Part shown: piece after piece, positions 4,801-6,317 of the stretch
Numbering within the stretch: position 1 is the stretch's first letter
Layout of the letters: each line of letters opens with the position of its first letter
Source of the DNA: Chloroflexota bacterium
Lineage (GTDB): Bacteria; Chloroflexota; Dehalococcoidia; GIF9; UBA5629
Direction of reading: 5' to 3'
Length of the DNA: 6,317 nucleotides
Assembly (NCBI GenBank): GCA_016875975.1
Contig: VGOF01000091.1
Location: 1 to 6,317, forward strand
Made by a program: the position numbers and the translations under genes
The notes under the pieces: model-generated
Database searches by the model: none
Told to the model about the DNA's origin: nothing
What the model saw: only the letters and a program-made list of their open reading frames with translations

Positions 4801-5964
4801 TCATTTTATATGGAGATCATCTTCTTTTATGATCTGATTTATCGCTTTGTATACTTCTGATGTCTTCAAGCCAAGCCCAAGTGCTATAGTCTTGTGTATG
4901 TTTACGGGCCAGGGTTTCGCAGGCAAAGATGTCCGAATCCTAACGATATCATCCGCAGACAGTTTACATGGTTCCAGATTATGAGCCTCACGGGCAAGTA
5001 TCGTTAGTTCACCCGTCTTCTCATATTTCTTCAGCTGTTTGAGGTAATTCTTGATAGGTGTCTGATCCCCCTGCAAATCTAATTCAATCGTACCTTCGTC
5101 AAGATACCTGCTTGAGGTCAGAATGTCGCGTAAGAATACGAGGCGGTTATCTGCCCAAAATTGCCAGGTGGGTAGCACGAAATTTCGTGCCGACTCTGTC
5201 TCTAGAATGAGGATAAGTTTGCAATTGTAGTTAGCCGGCTTTATTTTAGCTGGTGAAACATCTTTACAGATGTCGTCAAGTCTTTCATTGACACTATTGG
5301 CGAAGGCGAGCAAAACGTCAATTGATTCCAACAAGTCTTTCTCATCAACTGTCACTGTCTTTTGTTTTGTATTGTGCTTCTTCTGATAAATAGTGTCGGT
5401 CTTCCCCAATTGGTGCACAAGAAGATGCCTGCGATCGTGATATTCTTCCAGTTTTAATACATCAACAAGCACAGCGAAGTCTATACCTAATGTCTTGCGA
5501 TAGTACTTTTTGATTTCCCCAAACCCGCCACCATGAAGGCTCCTACACTCTCTGACAATGACTCTCGTAAATATATCTGATAGAGACTCTGCTGATAGCA
5601 ATTCAGCTTGCAGAATTTGAATGTTATAGTTACTTTTGAAAGGCTTCTTATTTATCGCGAATACTTCGGCAACGCTGTCGACCAAGAAAATTTCCAAAGC
5701 AGAAATTATCCTGACGAAAATGAGTTCTCTCAGATACCTTGGGAGCTGTCTTGATAGTCGGTGTCCAAGAGCAAAAATGGAACTTGAAATTAGGTAATCA
5801 TCTTGTTCTTTACCCTGAAAATAGAGCTTTGCGTTGCCATCAATTTCACCACGCTTGAGTTTATCGGAGACCGAAGAAGCAGTTTCATTCGAAGCATATT
5901 TTGTGGTGAAGTAGAGTTGCCGTAGACGTGAGACTTCAAGTCTCAGATTGGCGAAAGTCCTCAT
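4801..5964 (-). CDS. HEPN-like domain protein, possible RNA-targeting defence or toxin protein
   Basis: A 387-aa soluble protein I cannot assign to a named family. Residues about 60-235 are mostly helical and contain EYHDRRHLLVHQLGKTDTIY at 174-193. This fits the HEPN signature Rx4-6H (Arg179, His180, His184) with the following G-x-x-D-x-x-Y pattern common in HEPN proteins. Many HEPN proteins are ribonucleases in toxin-antitoxin, abortive-infection and other defence systems. Residues 245-350 are an uncharacterised alpha/beta-looking region (CKLILILETESARNFVLP). Residues 356-384 (IHKTIALGLGLKTSEVYKAI) look like a helix-turn-helix, perhaps for nucleic-acid binding. No transmembrane segment is seen. 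It has its own promoter and no neighbour that is an obvious antitoxin. HEPN is moderately sure; function is inference. Confidence 0.75.
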   Translation of the reverse strand: MRTFANLRLEVSRLRQLYFTTKYASNETASSVSDKLKRGEIDGNAKLYFQGKEQDDYLISSSIFALGHRLSRQLPRYLRELIFVRIISALEIFLVDSVAEVFAINKKPFKSNYNIQILQAELLSAESLSDIFTRVIVRECRSLHGGGFGEIKKYYRKTLGIDFAVLVDVLKLEEYHDRRHLLVHQLGKTDTIYQKKHNTKQKTVTVDEKDLLESIDVLLAFANSVNERLDDICKDVSPAKIKPANYNCKLILILETESARNFVLPTWQFWADNRLVFLRDILTSSRYLDEGTIELDLQGDQTPIKNYLKQLKKYEKTGELTILAREAHNLEPCKLSADDIVRIRTSLPAKPWPVNIHKTIALGLGLKTSEVYKAINQIIKEDDLHIK

Positions 5965-5985
5965 TTATATATTAACCTTGAATAG

Positions 5986-6014
5986 ATTCTACACTTTGGC
6001 CATACCAGAGACAA
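5986..6014 (-). promoter_or_regulatory. Promoter of the HEPN-like gene
   Basis: On the minus strand TTGTCT (6014-6009) and TAGAAT (5991-5986) are spaced by exactly 17 bases, with 4 and 5 of 6 consensus matches. Transcription would start near 5979, leaving about 15 bases of AT-rich leader and only a weak ribosome site (AAGG, 12 bases before the ATG). The weak site suggests low expression. Confidence 0.5.
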
Positions 6015-6090
6015 TAGCCCGAATAGGGAAGCCTGCAGACTGTAGGTTAATTATCTTTGTTTTCGAGCGTGAAACATTGTGACGGAATGT

Positions 6091-6317
6091 TCAGCCCTCC
6101 CTAACCTCCTCATCCACCCACCTCAGATAATCCTCATTCCCACCGATGATAGGCAGGGCAATGACCTCAGGAACGGTGTAGCTGTGGGCCTGCTTGACCA
6201 GCTTGATGACTTCAGGGAGGACCGAGGCTTTGGTCTTGATGATGAGCAGGCTTTCCTGGGCTGAGTCCAGCTTGCCTTCCCACCAGAACTTGGAATCAAC
6301 TTTGGGCACGATGTTGA
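6091..6317 (-). CDS. cutA: CutA1 family protein, C-terminal 74 residues (runs off the right edge)
   Basis: Small trimeric protein of the CutA1 (divalent cation tolerance) family, usually about 105-110 aa; the N-terminal third lies outside the window. The visible part starts NIVPKVDSKFWWEGKLDSAQ, then ESLLIIKTKASVLPEVIKLV, and holds the hallmark HSYTVPEVIALPI followed by NEDYLRWVDEEV. This matches the family pattern W-E-G-K, L-L-I-I-K-T, H-x-Y-x-V-P-E-I/V and Y-L-x-W. The frame stays open to the last base, so the GTG at 6309 is internal rather than the start. CutA1 has been linked to copper tolerance in Escherichia coli, but its general role is unsettled. No good terminator is seen in the 126 bases before the HEPN-like gene on the same strand. 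Confidence 0.95.
   Translation of the reverse strand, partial: NIVPKVDSKFWWEGKLDSAQESLLIIKTKASVLPEVIKLVKQAHSYTVPEVIALPIIGGNEDYLRWVDEEVREG

Noticed and set aside
6032..6046. CCTGCAG/CTGTAGG hairpin as the cutA terminator
   Set aside because: In the minus-strand transcript the stem has an A-C mismatch and no T-tract follows.
6079..6264. A 61-aa plus-strand ORF
   Set aside because: It is antisense to cutA, which is clearly recognised.

Overview
The window looks like a piece of chromosome from an uncultured bacterium, most plausibly a Chloroflexota (Dehalococcoidia-like) lineage. This placement is an inference: it rests on the look of the HisS and CutA proteins, on GTG/TTG starts beside good Shine-Dalgarno sites, and on the 'GTCATTGCGA...GTGGCAATCTC' and 'GTCATTCTGAGCG...GAAGAATCTC' dispersed repeats that I associate with such genomes. 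No rRNA, tRNA, CRISPR array or transposase gene is visible. Two housekeeping genes run off the edges: hisS (left, minus strand, 5' half only) and cutA (right, minus strand, 3' part only).

Layout. 1-638: hisS (-), TTG start, with an extended -10 promoter. 639-919: intergenic, carrying an 87-bp palindromic repeat. 920-1868: a two-gene plus-strand unit encoding a secreted, membrane-anchored NEW3-like protein and a three-helix membrane protein. 1938-2553: a minus-strand vapBC-type toxin-antitoxin operon (AbrB-type antitoxin, PIN toxin). 2554-3001: about 450 bp without a gene, holding an array of short dispersed repeats flanked by the two divergent toxin-antitoxin promoters. 3005-3555: a plus-strand toxin-first operon (RelE/ParE-type toxin, then AbrB-type antitoxin). 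3556-3781: structured intergenic DNA and a promoter. 3782-4672: a lipoprotein with a CARDB-like domain and a C39-like (papain-fold) domain. 4673-4800: convergent intergenic space with an inverted repeat. 4801-5964: a minus-strand 387-aa HEPN-like protein with its own promoter. 6091-6317: cutA (-), 3' part.

How it fits together. The centre is an accessory region between two core genes. It holds two unrelated toxin-antitoxin modules arranged divergently around a repeat array, each with short repeats or a palindrome inside its promoter that are candidate autoregulatory operators. Next to them are an AT-richer lipoprotein/protease-like gene and a HEPN-like gene whose motif resembles those of RNA-targeting toxins and defence proteins. 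The most interesting candidates are the solo HEPN-like protein, the CARDB-C39 lipoprotein, and the operator architecture of the two toxin-antitoxin units. I do not see a clear multi-gene system that is certainly new.
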